A DNA stretch of 54,213 bases from Clostridiaceae bacterium. Its GTDB lineage: Bacteria > Bacillota > Clostridia > Oscillospirales > Butyricicoccaceae. Below the pieces are notes generated by a model, which ran no database searches, had not been told where the DNA came from, and saw only the letters and a list, made by a program, of their open reading frames with translations. A program made the position numbers and the translations under genes. Shown here piece by piece: positions 23,708-32,746 of the stretch (position 1 is the first letter of the stretch; each line of letters begins with the position of its first letter). The stretch spans positions 1 to 54,213 of the forward strand of contig QXXE01000022.1 in the NCBI GenBank assembly GCA_009911355.1. The letters run 5' to 3'.

Positions 23708-24367
23708 ATGAAAAGACTGACCCGCATCCTCGCCCTCCCCCTGCTGGCCCTTGCACTGCTGTGCACAGGCTGCTCCGCCCGTTTCGACGCAAGCGCATAC
23801 GTCGACGCCCTGCTGCGCAACATCTATCTCGACGACAGCACCTCATACATGAAACTGGTCGACGTGACCGCCGAGGAAGCGCACGACGCATATATAGAGG
23901 GCCTGGAAGCCGAATCCGAAGTGCTTTTCAGCTTCCTGAGCTTTGACGCAAATTACATCAGCGACGAAACCCGCCAGCGCGTCCTGGACCTGTACGAAAA
24001 AATCTACCAGCACTCCAAATTTGAAGTCGAGGACGCCGCAAAATCCGGCAAAGGCTACACCGTCGTGGTGCGCATCTACCCCATCGATATTTTCGAGAAA
24101 GCCGCCGACGAAATGAGCGCCTACGTTGACGTTTTCGTAGAAAAAATCATGAACGGCGACTACGCTGACCTGAGCGACGAAGAGGTCGAAACCTCCTATC
24201 AGGACGGCCTCCTGAAAATCCTCGAAAGCAAGCTGTCCTCGATCGGCAACCTGGACCCGATCGAACAGACCGTGCAGATCAAAGAGGACACCGACGGGCT
24301 GTGGGGAATGAGCGACGAGGATTTCCAGAACCTCGACACCTATATCATCAGCTATTCGACCGACTGA
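23708..24367 (+). CDS. Putative lipoprotein of unknown function
   Basis: The 219-aa product starts with a signal peptide and lipobox-like end, LLALALLCTGCSA, so it is probably anchored outside the membrane. The mature part is acidic and helical, with repeated short aspartate/glutamate-rich segments (SYMKLVDVTAEEAHDAYIEG and so on). It resembles the DUF5105-type lipoproteins of clostridia in layout, but I cannot confirm the family. The gene stands alone between a repeat copy and a terminator. Confidence 0.75.
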   Translation: MKRLTRILALPLLALALLCTGCSARFDASAYVDALLRNIYLDDSTSYMKLVDVTAEEAHDAYIEGLEAESEVLFSFLSFDANYISDETRQRVLDLYEKIYQHSKFEVEDAAKSGKGYTVVVRIYPIDIFEKAADEMSAYVDVFVEKIMNGDYADLSDEEVETSYQDGLLKILESKLSSIGNLDPIEQTVQIKEDTDGLWGMSDEDFQNLDTYIISYSTD

Positions 24368-24380
24368 CAGTAAAACGCCC

Positions 24381-24411
24381 AAACGCCCCGCTTCCCGGCG
24401 GGGTGTTTTCT
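24381..24411 (+). terminator. Rho-independent terminator of the lipoprotein gene
   Basis: AACGCCCCGC pairs with GCGGGGTGTT, ending in TTTTC, 14 bp after the stop codon. Confidence 0.75.
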
Positions 24412-24553
24412 GCTGTGCCCGGGCGGCGGGTGTTGTTTGCCGACGCTAATCTTTGCGCCCGCCCCTTTTCGGAACCTCAAAAATGTGATAAGATAGAATC
24501 CTGATCCAAAACCTGCCCGGCTTCTGCCGGCAGGCCGAAAAAAGGGGCCATAT

Positions 24554-24847
24554 ATGAAAATTGTATTGATCTACTTCGCCGCGGTCAACCTCGCCGGGAT
24601 GCTCGCGGTCTTCCTTGACAAATGGCGCGCGCAGCGGGAAAAATGGCGCATCCGCGAACGCACCCTGTTTCTGTTCGCCCTGCTGGGCGGCACGCCCGGC
24701 GTATACGCAGCGATGCGCCTGTGCCGTCATAAGACGCTCCACAAACGGTTCATGTGGGGGCTCCCGGCAATCTTTGCGCTGCAAATCGCGCTCGTCTGCG
24801 CAGCGGCATATTTTTGGTACACCCGTTTCGGTTTTCCTGTGAGGTAA
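24554..24847 (+). CDS. DUF1294 small membrane protein
   Basis: The 97-aa protein begins MKIVLIYFAAVNLAGMLAVF. It has the family motifs FLDKWRAQ, RIRERTLFLFALLGGTPGVYAAM and RHKTLHKRFMWGLP, and three hydrophobic segments. The DUF1294 family has no assigned function. AAAAGGGGCC precedes the ATG. It ends 6 bp before the cation transporter gene and is probably co-transcribed with it. Confidence 0.88.
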   Translation: MKIVLIYFAAVNLAGMLAVFLDKWRAQREKWRIRERTLFLFALLGGTPGVYAAMRLCRHKTLHKRFMWGLPAIFALQIALVCAAAYFWYTRFGFPVR

Positions 24848-24853
24848 TGCAAC

Positions 24854-26020
24854 ATGACTGACTTTTTGATACATCGTTTCATCCCCGGCTGGCAGGACAC
24901 CCGCGACGCGCGCGTCCGCGAGCGCTACGGCATTCTTTCTGGCTTCGTGGGGCTGCTCTGCAATGCGTTCCTGTTCGCGGTGAAGCTTGCCATCGGGCTG
25001 CTGACCGGATCGATCTCAATCGCGGCCGATGCGGTCAACAACCTCTCGGACGGCTTATCGTCGCTGATCTCGATCATCGGCTTCAAGCTGGCGGCGAAGG
25101 CGCCGGACAGCAAGCATCCGTTCGGCTACGGGCGGTCGGAGTATATCGCGGGGCTGGCGGTGTCCTTCCTGATCATGGCGGTCGGGCTGGAATTCCTGAA
25201 AAGCTCGGTGGGGCGTATCCTCCATCCGGCGGCGGTGCGTTTCAGCCCGGTGCTGGCAGGCATCCTGGCGCTGTCCATCCTGGTCAAGCTGTGGATGGGG
25301 CTGTTCAACCGGCGCATCGGCAAGGCGATCAATTCGGCTGTCCTGCTCGCAGCGATGCAGGACTCGATCAACGACGTTATTACGACTTCTGTCGTCATCC
25401 TGGGCATGGTTGCGGGGCAGTTCACCGACCATCCGGTCGACGGCTATATTGGAGTGCTGGTGGCGCTGTTCATCCTGTGGGCGGGCTGGGGCGTTGCGAA
25501 GGACACGCTTGCGCCGCTGCTGGGCGAATGCGCGGACCCGGAGAGCGCGGCGGAGATCGAATCGCTTGTGCTGGGCTTCCCGGAGATCGTGGGCATCCAT
25601 GATTTAATTATTCACAATTACGGCGCGGGAAAATCGTTGGCTTCGCTGCATGCGGAGGTGCCGGACAGCTCAGACTTTGTTGCGGTACACGAGGTCATTG
25701 ACGAGGCGGAAAAGCTGGTGTGGCAGCGCACGGGGATTTATCTTGTGATCCACATGGACCCGATTTCGCTGAACGACGAGCGCGTCAACGCGGCGCGGGA
25801 TCTGGTAACGGAGACGCTGCTGTCGCTGGACGGGCGTTTATCGATGCATGATTTCCGGATGGTGGACGGCAAGAAGCAGATCAACCTGATTTTCGACGTG
25901 ATCATCCCCTTTGAGTACACGCCGGAGCACCGTGAAGCGCTGCGCCGCAACCTGACCGACTTATTGAAGCGCCGCGACATCCGTTACAACCCTGTCATTA
26001 CCTTGGAGCACCGGATGTAA
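24854..26020 (+). CDS. Cation diffusion facilitator family transporter
   Basis: This 388-aa inner-membrane protein has about six helices. CDF signatures are SISIAADAVNNLSDGLSSLI (metal site around D59-N63), the KHPFGYGRSEYIAGL loop, and MQDSINDVITT for the second half-site in helix 5. A cytoplasmic domain begins at about 215, with FPEIVGIHDLIIHNYG and HAEVP. It exports divalent cations such as zinc, manganese or iron using the proton gradient. Specificity cannot be fixed, although the D/N pattern of the first site is less typical of zinc transporters, which have H/D. The C-terminal extension beyond about 300 is longer than in basic CDFs. Confidence 0.92.
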   Translation: MTDFLIHRFIPGWQDTRDARVRERYGILSGFVGLLCNAFLFAVKLAIGLLTGSISIAADAVNNLSDGLSSLISIIGFKLAAKAPDSKHPFGYGRSEYIAGLAVSFLIMAVGLEFLKSSVGRILHPAAVRFSPVLAGILALSILVKLWMGLFNRRIGKAINSAVLLAAMQDSINDVITTSVVILGMVAGQFTDHPVDGYIGVLVALFILWAGWGVAKDTLAPLLGECADPESAAEIESLVLGFPEIVGIHDLIIHNYGAGKSLASLHAEVPDSSDFVAVHEVIDEAEKLVWQRTGIYLVIHMDPISLNDERVNAARDLVTETLLSLDGRLSMHDFRMVDGKKQINLIFDVIIPFEYTPEHREALRRNLTDLLKRRDIRYNPVITLEHRM

Positions 26021-26030
26021 CGGTGCTGCT

Positions 26031-26130
26031 CCGCGAGGGGGCAGCGCTGGGGCTCTGCCCCAGACCCCGGTCCTACGCGGACAGCGCCAGAGGGGCTAGC
26101 CCCTCTGGACTCCCTTTTTCCGCTGCGGCG
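26031..26130. repeat. GC-rich intergenic hairpin repeat, copy 7
   Basis: It contains GGGGCTCTGCCCC-AGACCCC, TCCTACGCGGACAGCGCC and AGAGGGGCTAGCCCCTCT. It lies between the CDF transporter and dihydroorotase genes. Confidence 0.65.
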
Positions 26131-26249
26131 GAGGGGGGGCTCTGCTGGCCCTTTTTGCCTGCCGCCAGCCCGCCATGAGGACAGCGGGCTGGCTGGGCTA
26201 CCGCTCAATATAAATGATTTTATGCTGTCTCATTCAGAAAGGAGACGCT

Positions 26250-27524
26250 ATGCTGTTACTGAAAAACGCACATGTTTTAGACCCTTATACCGGTTTGGAC
26301 GGCCTTCGTGACATCCTGATCAGCCATTCGGGTTCCATCCTTCAGGTTGCCGGGCACATCGACATACCGGACGCCGAAACCCACGACCTCGCGGGAATGA
26401 CCGCCGCGCCGGGGTTCATCGACACCCATGTACACTTCCGCGACCCCGGGCAGACCGAAAAGGAAGATATTTTCACCGGTGCTCAGGCTGCGGCGGCGGG
26501 TGGGTATACAACGGTTGTCTGCATGGCGAACACGCTTCCAACCTGCGACAACGCCGAAACCCTTTCGGAAATCTACGCCCGCGCGGCACAGGTGCCCAAT
26601 GTGAACATCCTGCAAGCCTGCTCCATCACCAAAGGGCTGCGCGGCAACGAACTGACTGATTTTGAGGCCCTGCTCAGCCTGCGCGCGGCAGGCTTCACCG
26701 ACGACGGCATCAACCTGACCGACGAAGCGCTTGCGCGCCGCGCAATGGAGCAAGCGGCGCGCCTCCCCCAGCCCCCCCTGCTCTCCTTCCACGAAGAAGA
26801 CCCCGCCCTTCTTGGCTCCCCCGGCGTCAACGCGGGCTCGGAAGCCGCGCGGCGGCTGGGCGTACCGGGCGCGTCCCCGCGTTCGGAGGAGCGCATGGTC
26901 GCGCGCGATATCGCCCTGGCCCGCGAGACCGGCGCACGCGTTGTGTTCCAGCACATCTCTTCGGCGCGCTCGGTCGAGCTCATCCGGCAGGGCAAGGCAG
27001 CTGGCGCGCCCATTTTCTGTGAAGCCACCCCCCACCACTTGAGCCTGACCGAAGACGCGGTCCTCAAGCACGGCACGCTCGCGCGCATGAACCCGCCCCT
27101 GCGCACCGAAGCCGACCGCGCCGCCATCGTCGACGGGCTCGCCGACGGCACGATCGACATGATCGCAACCGACCACGCCCCCCATACCGCCGCCGAAAAG
27201 GCCCGCGAATGGGCAAAAGCCCCCTCCGGGATTATCGGGCTTGAAACCGCGTTTTCGGTGTGCAACACCTTCCTTGTGCGCACCGGCAGGCTGACGAAAA
27301 TGCAGCTTTTGGAGAAAATGAGCCGCAACCCGGCTCAAATCTATGCGATGCCGGACAAATCCATTGCGCCGGGAAACCACGCCGAGCTGGTTCTGCTCGA
27401 CTGGGACTGTGAAAAAACCTACACCGCTTACCGCTCGAAAGCGTCCAACTCCCCCTTTACCGGGATGCCGCTGTATGGAGCGGTGCTCGGCACGGTATTC
27501 GGCACGCTCCTGACCCGCAGCTAA
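26250..27524 (+). CDS. pyrC: Dihydroorotase
   Basis: This 424-aa amidohydrolase is a class I dihydroorotase, the third enzyme of pyrimidine synthesis, which cyclises carbamoyl-aspartate to dihydroorotate. Metal ligands are in DTHVHFRDPG (H60, H62), FHEED, QHIS and ATDHAPHT. The substrate arginine is R64, and TDDGINL carries the aspartate that replaces the carboxylated lysine in some type I enzymes. AAAGGAG precedes the ATG at 26250. No other pyr gene adjoins it, so pyrimidine genes are not clustered here. Confidence 0.92.
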   Translation: MLLLKNAHVLDPYTGLDGLRDILISHSGSILQVAGHIDIPDAETHDLAGMTAAPGFIDTHVHFRDPGQTEKEDIFTGAQAAAAGGYTTVVCMANTLPTCDNAETLSEIYARAAQVPNVNILQACSITKGLRGNELTDFEALLSLRAAGFTDDGINLTDEALARRAMEQAARLPQPPLLSFHEEDPALLGSPGVNAGSEAARRLGVPGASPRSEERMVARDIALARETGARVVFQHISSARSVELIRQGKAAGAPIFCEATPHHLSLTEDAVLKHGTLARMNPPLRTEADRAAIVDGLADGTIDMIATDHAPHTAAEKAREWAKAPSGIIGLETAFSVCNTFLVRTGRLTKMQLLEKMSRNPAQIYAMPDKSIAPGNHAELVLLDWDCEKTYTAYRSKASNSPFTGMPLYGAVLGTVFGTLLTRS

Positions 27525-27570
27525 GCTGGACATCCTGCCTGGCCTGCGGCATTGCTGAAAAACGTAAGAG

Positions 27571-27605
27571 AAAACCGGACGGTCCCGTAACCGCCCGGTT
27601 TTTTA
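27571..27605 (+). terminator. Rho-independent terminator of pyrC
   Basis: AAAACCGG-(AC)GGT pairs with ACC(GC)-CCGGTTTT, followed by TTTTTT. It overlaps the end of the convergent acyltransferase gene. Confidence 0.85.
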
Positions 27606-28643
27606 ATCCTGCGCCCAAAGCCGCTGTGAAGCCCAGCGCCCCAGCCATACAGCACAGCACGGCAGGGTAAGGCCCAGCACGATAGCGGCCGCGCAAGCCG
27701 CCGGGATCGGCAACCCCAGCTTGCTGTACAGCACAAGCCCGACAAACCCGCAGCAAAACGGCTGGTGCAGGAGGTACACCCAAAAGCTCTCCCGTCCCAG
27801 GTAGGTCAGCCATGCGGTATTTTGCAGGCGCGCCGCCAGCTGGAACAGCCCCCGGAGAAACACCAGCCGCACAAGCAGCCAAACCACCTGCCACAGCACC
27901 GCGCCGTACCATGTCACAGTGTGTACGCCATATAAAACCACCCGCACCATCACGCCTGCGGACAGTACCGCCGCCAGCGCGGAACTCATGCCGCTGCGCT
28001 CTGGCAACGCCGGACGCACTGCAAACTCGGTGCCGTACACAAAATACACGGTATGGGTCAGCACCCGGACGGCGGCGCTGTTGCCGCCCCCGACCAGCGT
28101 ACCGGCCACGCAGCCTGCCAGCGCGATTGCCCACAGCACTCTCTGGCGCGGGAGCCCCCACCGTTTGCAAAGGGAATCGGCTGCATACACCGCTGCTGTA
28201 ATCCAGAACAGCACCCAGATAAACCACAGGTGCGCCGCATAGGGGCTGTCCTCGCACAGCGTCAGCTGCAGATATTCCCCCAGCGGCATCCTGCCGTATT
28301 CCGTCCCCTGGAATACCCGTGCCGTAGGCGGGAACCACGCAGCGAACGAAAACGCCGCATAGACCAGCAGCGCGTACCCAAAGAACGGCAGCAGCAGCGC
28401 CCGGGCTTTTTTCATGAGGAAGCGTCCGGGCGCTTCCTCGCGCCTGCCGCCCGCCATCCGGTAGGTTACCCCGGCCAGCACAAAGAACATCCCGTTCACA
28501 AACGAAATGATCAGTTCATAAACCAGCCTGCAAGCTGCGTTTGCTTCCCGCATATCCGGGCGGATCGAATGGATGAGGACGATCAGCAGGATACCGATCC
28601 CCCTTGCCGCGTCGACCCATCCGGCCCGTGCTTTCTTTTCCAT
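27603..28643 (-). CDS. Acyltransferase 3 family membrane protein
   Basis: This 346-aa protein of about ten helices begins with the family signature GWVDAARGIGILLIVLIHS, containing the catalytic-type histidine. FVNGMFFVLAGVTYR and AHLWFIWVLFW follow. Such proteins (OatA/YrhL/NodX-like) transfer acetyl or other acyl groups to sugars at the membrane. It is the last gene of the surface-glycan block and lies 26 bp after a SGNH hydrolase gene. That arrangement suggests O-acetylation and de-acetylation of the same glycan. GGAAGGGGGAGGG precedes the ATG. Confidence 0.88.
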   Translation of the reverse strand: MEKKARAGWVDAARGIGILLIVLIHSIRPDMREANAACRLVYELIISFVNGMFFVLAGVTYRMAGGRREEAPGRFLMKKARALLLPFFGYALLVYAAFSFAAWFPPTARVFQGTEYGRMPLGEYLQLTLCEDSPYAAHLWFIWVLFWITAAVYAADSLCKRWGLPRQRVLWAIALAGCVAGTLVGGGNSAAVRVLTHTVYFVYGTEFAVRPALPERSGMSSALAAVLSAGVMVRVVLYGVHTVTWYGAVLWQVVWLLVRLVFLRGLFQLAARLQNTAWLTYLGRESFWVYLLHQPFCCGFVGLVLYSKLGLPIPAACAAAIVLGLTLPCCAVWLGRWASQRLWAQD

Positions 28644-28669
28644 GCCCTCCCCCTTCCGGGAACCGGCGC

Positions 28670-29770
28670 TCAGCGCGCGCCCTGCATCGCAGCCTCGGCA
28701 GCGAGGATATACAGCCCCTTGACCGCTGCGGGCCCGATCAGCGCCTGCCCTGCCCGGTTAAAATGGATATCCGCAGGGCTGCGGAGATACTGCCGGATAT
28801 TTTCCGCTGTAAACGGGCATCCTGCCAGCTCAACAAGCTTGATCCCGCAATTTTTGGCCGTGGTACGGATCGCCATATTCAGCGAATCCACCTTTGATTT
28901 GTACTTTTGAAACGATTCCACCGACCCGAAATAGGGATATGTAAACAGCACGATTTCGGCTTTCGGATAGCGCTTCTGCATGGCCTGCACCATCTGCTGA
29001 TAGCCTGCGGCGATTGACTGCGGTGTGCGCCCACGCAGGATATCGTTCGCGCCCAGCAGTACGAAAATCTCGTCCGGCTCGCGCGCTGCGGTATGCAGCG
29101 ACATGCAGCGCTGGAGTCCGCCGCTGCCCTTCTTCTGCGCGGCCTCCTCGTACACGCCCGACCCGCCGACACTGTTATTGACGAGCAGGTTCATACCGAA
29201 TTCCTTCGCGGCGGCATACCACCACTGCGAAGTCATGTTGTAAGCGTCAGGGTCGTTGCCCGCTGTCTTCCAGTTATCCGCTTCCGAAAGGCTGTCGCCC
29301 AGGATAGACAGGCTGCGCCCCGCGTAAGGTGTTTTCATCACGGTCATCCCGCCGGGGACAGATAGGCCCAGGAAGGGGATTTCCTCGGTGAACAGGTCAA
29401 ATTCCAGCCGTACCATTTCCTTCGTTACCGGGATCTGGTAAGTCCCCTTGCCGCAGGCGCCGTTGCTGATCGGGATGGTCCTGCCGTTGCTGCCGATCGC
29501 CCAGATCTGGTGGAAGCCTTCCCGGGTGAAGGTCACTTCGACCCCCGGCACCTCGCGCACCTGCTCGGCAATCACGATATAAAAATACGACCGCCCGTTA
29601 TTTTTCCCGCTGTCAACCGCGTGCCCGGTAAGCGTGAACGGCACGTTCACCGCTTCCACCGGGCTTGCTGTCACCGTAGGGACGGTGGGAGCGGCGGCCG
29701 CCGCCTCTGCCGTGCCGCCCGCTGCGCACAGCGCCGCAAGCAGCGCTGCCATGATCTTCCGCATCTTCAT
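28670..29770 (-). CDS. Secreted SGNH/GDSL hydrolase (first copy)
   Basis: The 366-aa protein has an N-terminal signal peptide (IMAALLAALCAAGGTAEA). After a beta-rich region of about 130 residues comes an SGNH hydrolase domain. Its motifs are block I SILGDSLSEAD (Ser160), NSVGGSGVYEE, block III VLLGANDILRG, and a late D-x-x-H (PADIHFN). These enzymes remove acyl groups from carbohydrates or lipids outside the cell. It has the same architecture as the product at 33593, so the two are likely paralogues with different glycan targets. It lies between GH26 and acyltransferase genes. Confidence 0.9.
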   Translation of the reverse strand: MKMRKIMAALLAALCAAGGTAEAAAAAPTVPTVTASPVEAVNVPFTLTGHAVDSGKNNGRSYFYIVIAEQVREVPGVEVTFTREGFHQIWAIGSNGRTIPISNGACGKGTYQIPVTKEMVRLEFDLFTEEIPFLGLSVPGGMTVMKTPYAGRSLSILGDSLSEADNWKTAGNDPDAYNMTSQWWYAAAKEFGMNLLVNNSVGGSGVYEEAAQKKGSGGLQRCMSLHTAAREPDEIFVLLGANDILRGRTPQSIAAGYQQMVQAMQKRYPKAEIVLFTYPYFGSVESFQKYKSKVDSLNMAIRTTAKNCGIKLVELAGCPFTAENIRQYLRSPADIHFNRAGQALIGPAAVKGLYILAAEAAMQGAR

Positions 29771-29784
29771 CGCTGCAAATTACC

Positions 29785-31812
29785 TCACTTCAAGCCTGAT
29801 TGGATCCCGCGCACCACGTCCAGCTGGTCAAGCGCAAACACGCTGCGGCGGTCGTTGTAAAACCGTAAGAAATCGTCGAGCATCTCGTGCCCGTAAAGGC
29901 TTCCGTCGCCGTTCACCGCCCGTACAAAGGGCGTGTGGAACATTTCGCTGTTGTTCGACCATACCAGCACATAGCTCGCGCCCGAGGAAGCCGCCGCGTC
30001 CAGCAGCTTTTCAAACCACTGGCGGTCGGCGCAGCCCGTGCGCGGGAGCCCTGTCACCACATCGCCCAGCGCGGGGGAGGACGTGTTGACGCCCGTCTCG
30101 GTCACCGCGAGTACCTTGCCATGCTGCACGGCGAATTTCCGCAGCTGCGAAAGCCCGCTGGAAAAGTCCGCGAACCACTTGCTGCTGTCCGGCGAGGGGT
30201 CGGTCTGATAATTATCGTAGCCGATCACATCGACGTAAGCGTCACCGGGATAGCGCTTCTGGGCTTCCGTAAAGAAGCCGGGGTTGCCGTCCGGGCTGTA
30301 GACGTACAGCAGGTTATGCACCTGCCTTTTATCGCGCAGGTACTCAACCGTATAGCGGAACACCTTCTGATAGGTTGCCGCGTCGCACGTCGAAGTCCCC
30401 CACCAGAACCAGCTCCCTGTCCCCTCGTGGAAGGGGCGGAACAGGATGGGCCCGTTGACCTGGGAAGCATAGTCCGCGACCATGTCGAGATAGGCCGTAA
30501 ACTGGGCGTTGTACGCGCCGCCGGGCAGGATGCCCTGCATGGGGTTCCCGCCCTTGTCGCGGGCGGTCGACGTTGTGAAGTCATAACGGGCATAGGCAGG
30601 CTCTTTCCCGGCCTGATACGCGGCGCGCACGCCGGCCTGTGAGAAGTTCGGCATATGGCAGGACAGGGTCACCAGCGCCCCGCGGCTGAGGCAGTAATTG
30701 GACAGGTAGGCAAGGGCCTTTACATTCGCCGCCGGTTCCCCGAGCGCGGCAATATCGATGCTGGGGAGCCCCTGCTGCGCAAAGCTGCTGTTCCAGAGTG
30801 CGGCGCTGAATTCCTTCCCGGCCAGCGACAGGCCGTCGAACCCGACCACCCCTGCGGGGGAGCCGGTCATATCCTCGATGTCCGAGCAGCTCAGGCCGTT
30901 CAGCGGGGAGGCCGCCGTGCCCGCCTTGCTCCACACGCTGTCCTGGTGTCCAAAAATCACATGGTCGCTGCTGCCCATTGCGGCGAGGTAACGCGCGGTG
31001 CGCACGGTTGCCGCTGTCGCTTTCGCGTCGGCAAGTTTCACCTGCGGGAGCGCCTGCCGCGCACCGCTCTCAAATGTGAGCACATCCCCTGCTGCTGCCA
31101 GTGCGGTCTGGCTGTGGCGCGGCACGGTCGTGCTGACCGAAACGCCGTCGCCGCTGCCCATCGTGTAACCCAGCGAAGCATTTTCCAGCCTTACCTGCCC
31201 CTGATAGCTGCACTGCGTGCCTGCAACAAAGACTTTGATACCGGTAACCGGCTGGTTGACCACCTGCCCGAAGGCGACGCCGTTGGTCCACACGCCGTTG
31301 ACGTCGGTATTGACCGTACCGGAAAACGTGATCGCTACCCGGGCCCGGTACCATGCCGCGCCATCCCGCATGACCGGTTCGGTAAAATTGGACGCGCGCA
31401 GCTGTGCGGGCATGGCGCACTGCGCCCAGCGCTTGCCCTCGCCCACCAGCAGGATGGTTTCGACGTTCATCCGGCCTTGGAATTGGGGCTTCCCGTCCGA
31501 CCGCAGCAGCAGGTCGGCGGTAAACACGACGCCTTCCCGGGGCGCGCCCTCTGTTGTGATGTCCAGTTCAAAGCTGCCGTCCATCCAGTCCCATTTGCTC
31601 TGCGGGTTGAATCGTGCGGGCAGGGTATCGGCCCCGGACAGTTGTGCAGCTACGGCGGCGTTTTCCCCTTCCTGACGCGGCTGCGCCGCGGCAACTGTGA
31701 TATAGCTTGTTTCCGCTGCGCCTGCGGCTGTGCAGCCGCCAAGTGTCCCTGCTGCCATTGCCAGCAGCAGCCCACGCCGCAGCGTCCCTTTCAATTTTCC
31801 CGATCTTGCCAC
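29785..31812 (-). CDS. Glycoside hydrolase family 26 protein (endo-beta-mannanase-like) with N-terminal carbohydrate-binding region
   Basis: The 675-aa lipoprotein has a signal with lipobox-like LGGCTA. A beta-rich region at about 60-260 resembles a carbohydrate-binding module. A GH26 catalytic domain follows (HVIFGHQDSVWSK onward). The acid/base Glu463 is in FRPFHEGTGSWFWWG and the nucleophile Glu572 in AVTETGV, both in standard context. Family members cleave beta-1,4-mannans and some beta-1,3 or mixed glucans. The start is a GTG at 31812, behind AGGAGGAG. Being inside a glycan assembly locus, it may trim the cell's own mannose/heptose-containing polymer rather than act only on dietary mannan; that is inference. 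Confidence 0.9.
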   Translation of the reverse strand: MARSGKLKGTLRRGLLLAMAAGTLGGCTAAGAAETSYITVAAAQPRQEGENAAVAAQLSGADTLPARFNPQSKWDWMDGSFELDITTEGAPREGVVFTADLLLRSDGKPQFQGRMNVETILLVGEGKRWAQCAMPAQLRASNFTEPVMRDGAAWYRARVAITFSGTVNTDVNGVWTNGVAFGQVVNQPVTGIKVFVAGTQCSYQGQVRLENASLGYTMGSGDGVSVSTTVPRHSQTALAAAGDVLTFESGARQALPQVKLADAKATAATVRTARYLAAMGSSDHVIFGHQDSVWSKAGTAASPLNGLSCSDIEDMTGSPAGVVGFDGLSLAGKEFSAALWNSSFAQQGLPSIDIAALGEPAANVKALAYLSNYCLSRGALVTLSCHMPNFSQAGVRAAYQAGKEPAYARYDFTTSTARDKGGNPMQGILPGGAYNAQFTAYLDMVADYASQVNGPILFRPFHEGTGSWFWWGTSTCDAATYQKVFRYTVEYLRDKRQVHNLLYVYSPDGNPGFFTEAQKRYPGDAYVDVIGYDNYQTDPSPDSSKWFADFSSGLSQLRKFAVQHGKVLAVTETGVNTSSPALGDVVTGLPRTGCADRQWFEKLLDAAASSGASYVLVWSNNSEMFHTPFVRAVNGDGSLYGHEMLDDFLRFYNDRRSVFALDQLDVVRGIQSGLK

Positions 31813-31837
31813 TGTAGTTTCTCCTCCTGGTTATAAG

Positions 31838-31945
31838 TTCGCCTTCGCGGCGCGCCAGGGGACTCTGTCCCCTGGACCCCTGCGATTTTTTTGGAAAAAA
31901 ATCGAGTAAAAACTTCATCACGCCTGCGGGCGGGACGAAGGATTT
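31838..31945. repeat. GC-rich intergenic hairpin repeat, copy 8
   Basis: CCAGGGGAC-TCT-GTCCCCTGG, then CGATTTTTTTGG with its AAAAAAATCG partner, AGTAAAAACTTCATC and GCCTGCGGGCGGGACGAAGG. The layout matches copy 2. It occupies the 202-bp gap between the flippase and GH26 genes, where the long operon may be divided. Confidence 0.85.
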
Positions 31946-32014
31946 TTTTGAGTGTTTTTTTGAGGGGCTGGTCTGTAAGGTGAATGTTAGGCCAAATCCG
32001 GCAGGCGGGATAAG

Positions 32015-32746
32015 CTATTGGAATATAGATTTTAGGCGCGCTTTCAGCATTTCCAGCTGTTCCAGCCCTTTTCCCCACAAATATCTCCATTCGTGCCTGC
32101 GCCGGAATGCTAGCAGCACGCTGAGCGCATAGAGCGCGGTACAGAACAGCCCGCGCAGCACCCAGCCCGCTAAATTTCGGACCGGCAGCCGGCTGCACAA
32201 CGCCCACAGTACCACGCCGTCAGCCGCAAGCACGGCGGCATGCGCGGCATACCGCGCGTAATATCGTGCAAGCTTACACTTCCAGCCCTCCTGTACGCCG
32301 TAACGGAAAAACACGAACGGCTCTACCCAGAAATTTGTAAGCAGGGTGCTCGCAACCGTCCCGGCCACGACCCCGGCAATCCCGAAGCGCCCGACAAGCG
32401 CGACCGATACCGTAAGGTTCAGCAAGGTTTCTGCGATCGGCTTGTAACGGTCATACCAATAGAGCCCCATCCCGTCACGGAAGCGCAGCGTCATTTGCCG
32501 CATCCCGTGCAGGTAGAAATCTAGTACGACCAGCAGTACGGTCGGCAGCGGCAGGACGTATGGCTTCCCGAAAAAGAGCCGGATAAAGGGGTTGAACAGC
32601 GCGGCAAGGCACAGCGCCAGCCAACCATACAGCAGCGACATCAGGAAATTGAGTGCGCTGTGGATTTCATAGACCTTTTCCCGCCCGTCCGACGCGGCAA
32701 GGTTGCCGATTGCGGGAGAAAAAGAGTTGTAAACATAGGACATCAT
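32015..32746 (-). pseudogene. Wzx-like polysaccharide flippase, C-terminal part (split gene)
   Basis: This 243-aa reading frame starts MMSYVYNSFSPAIGNLAASD and carries about six helices. It is the C-terminal half of an oligosaccharide flippase of the MATE/Wzx type, matching the family region with NSF-xx-xIGNL. It overlaps the upstream half by four bases (ATGA). In intact relatives the two halves are one continuous stretch, and the join falls within a membrane helix. A single missing base in CGCCTATGATG would explain the break. Alternatively the two parts are translated by coupling at ATGA and assemble as a split transporter. Confidence 0.75.

Noticed and set aside
29887..31836. Two plus-strand open frames of 251 and 393 codons opposite the GH26 gene
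   Set aside because: The minus strand carries both GH26 catalytic glutamates and a signal peptide; the plus-strand frames show no motif.
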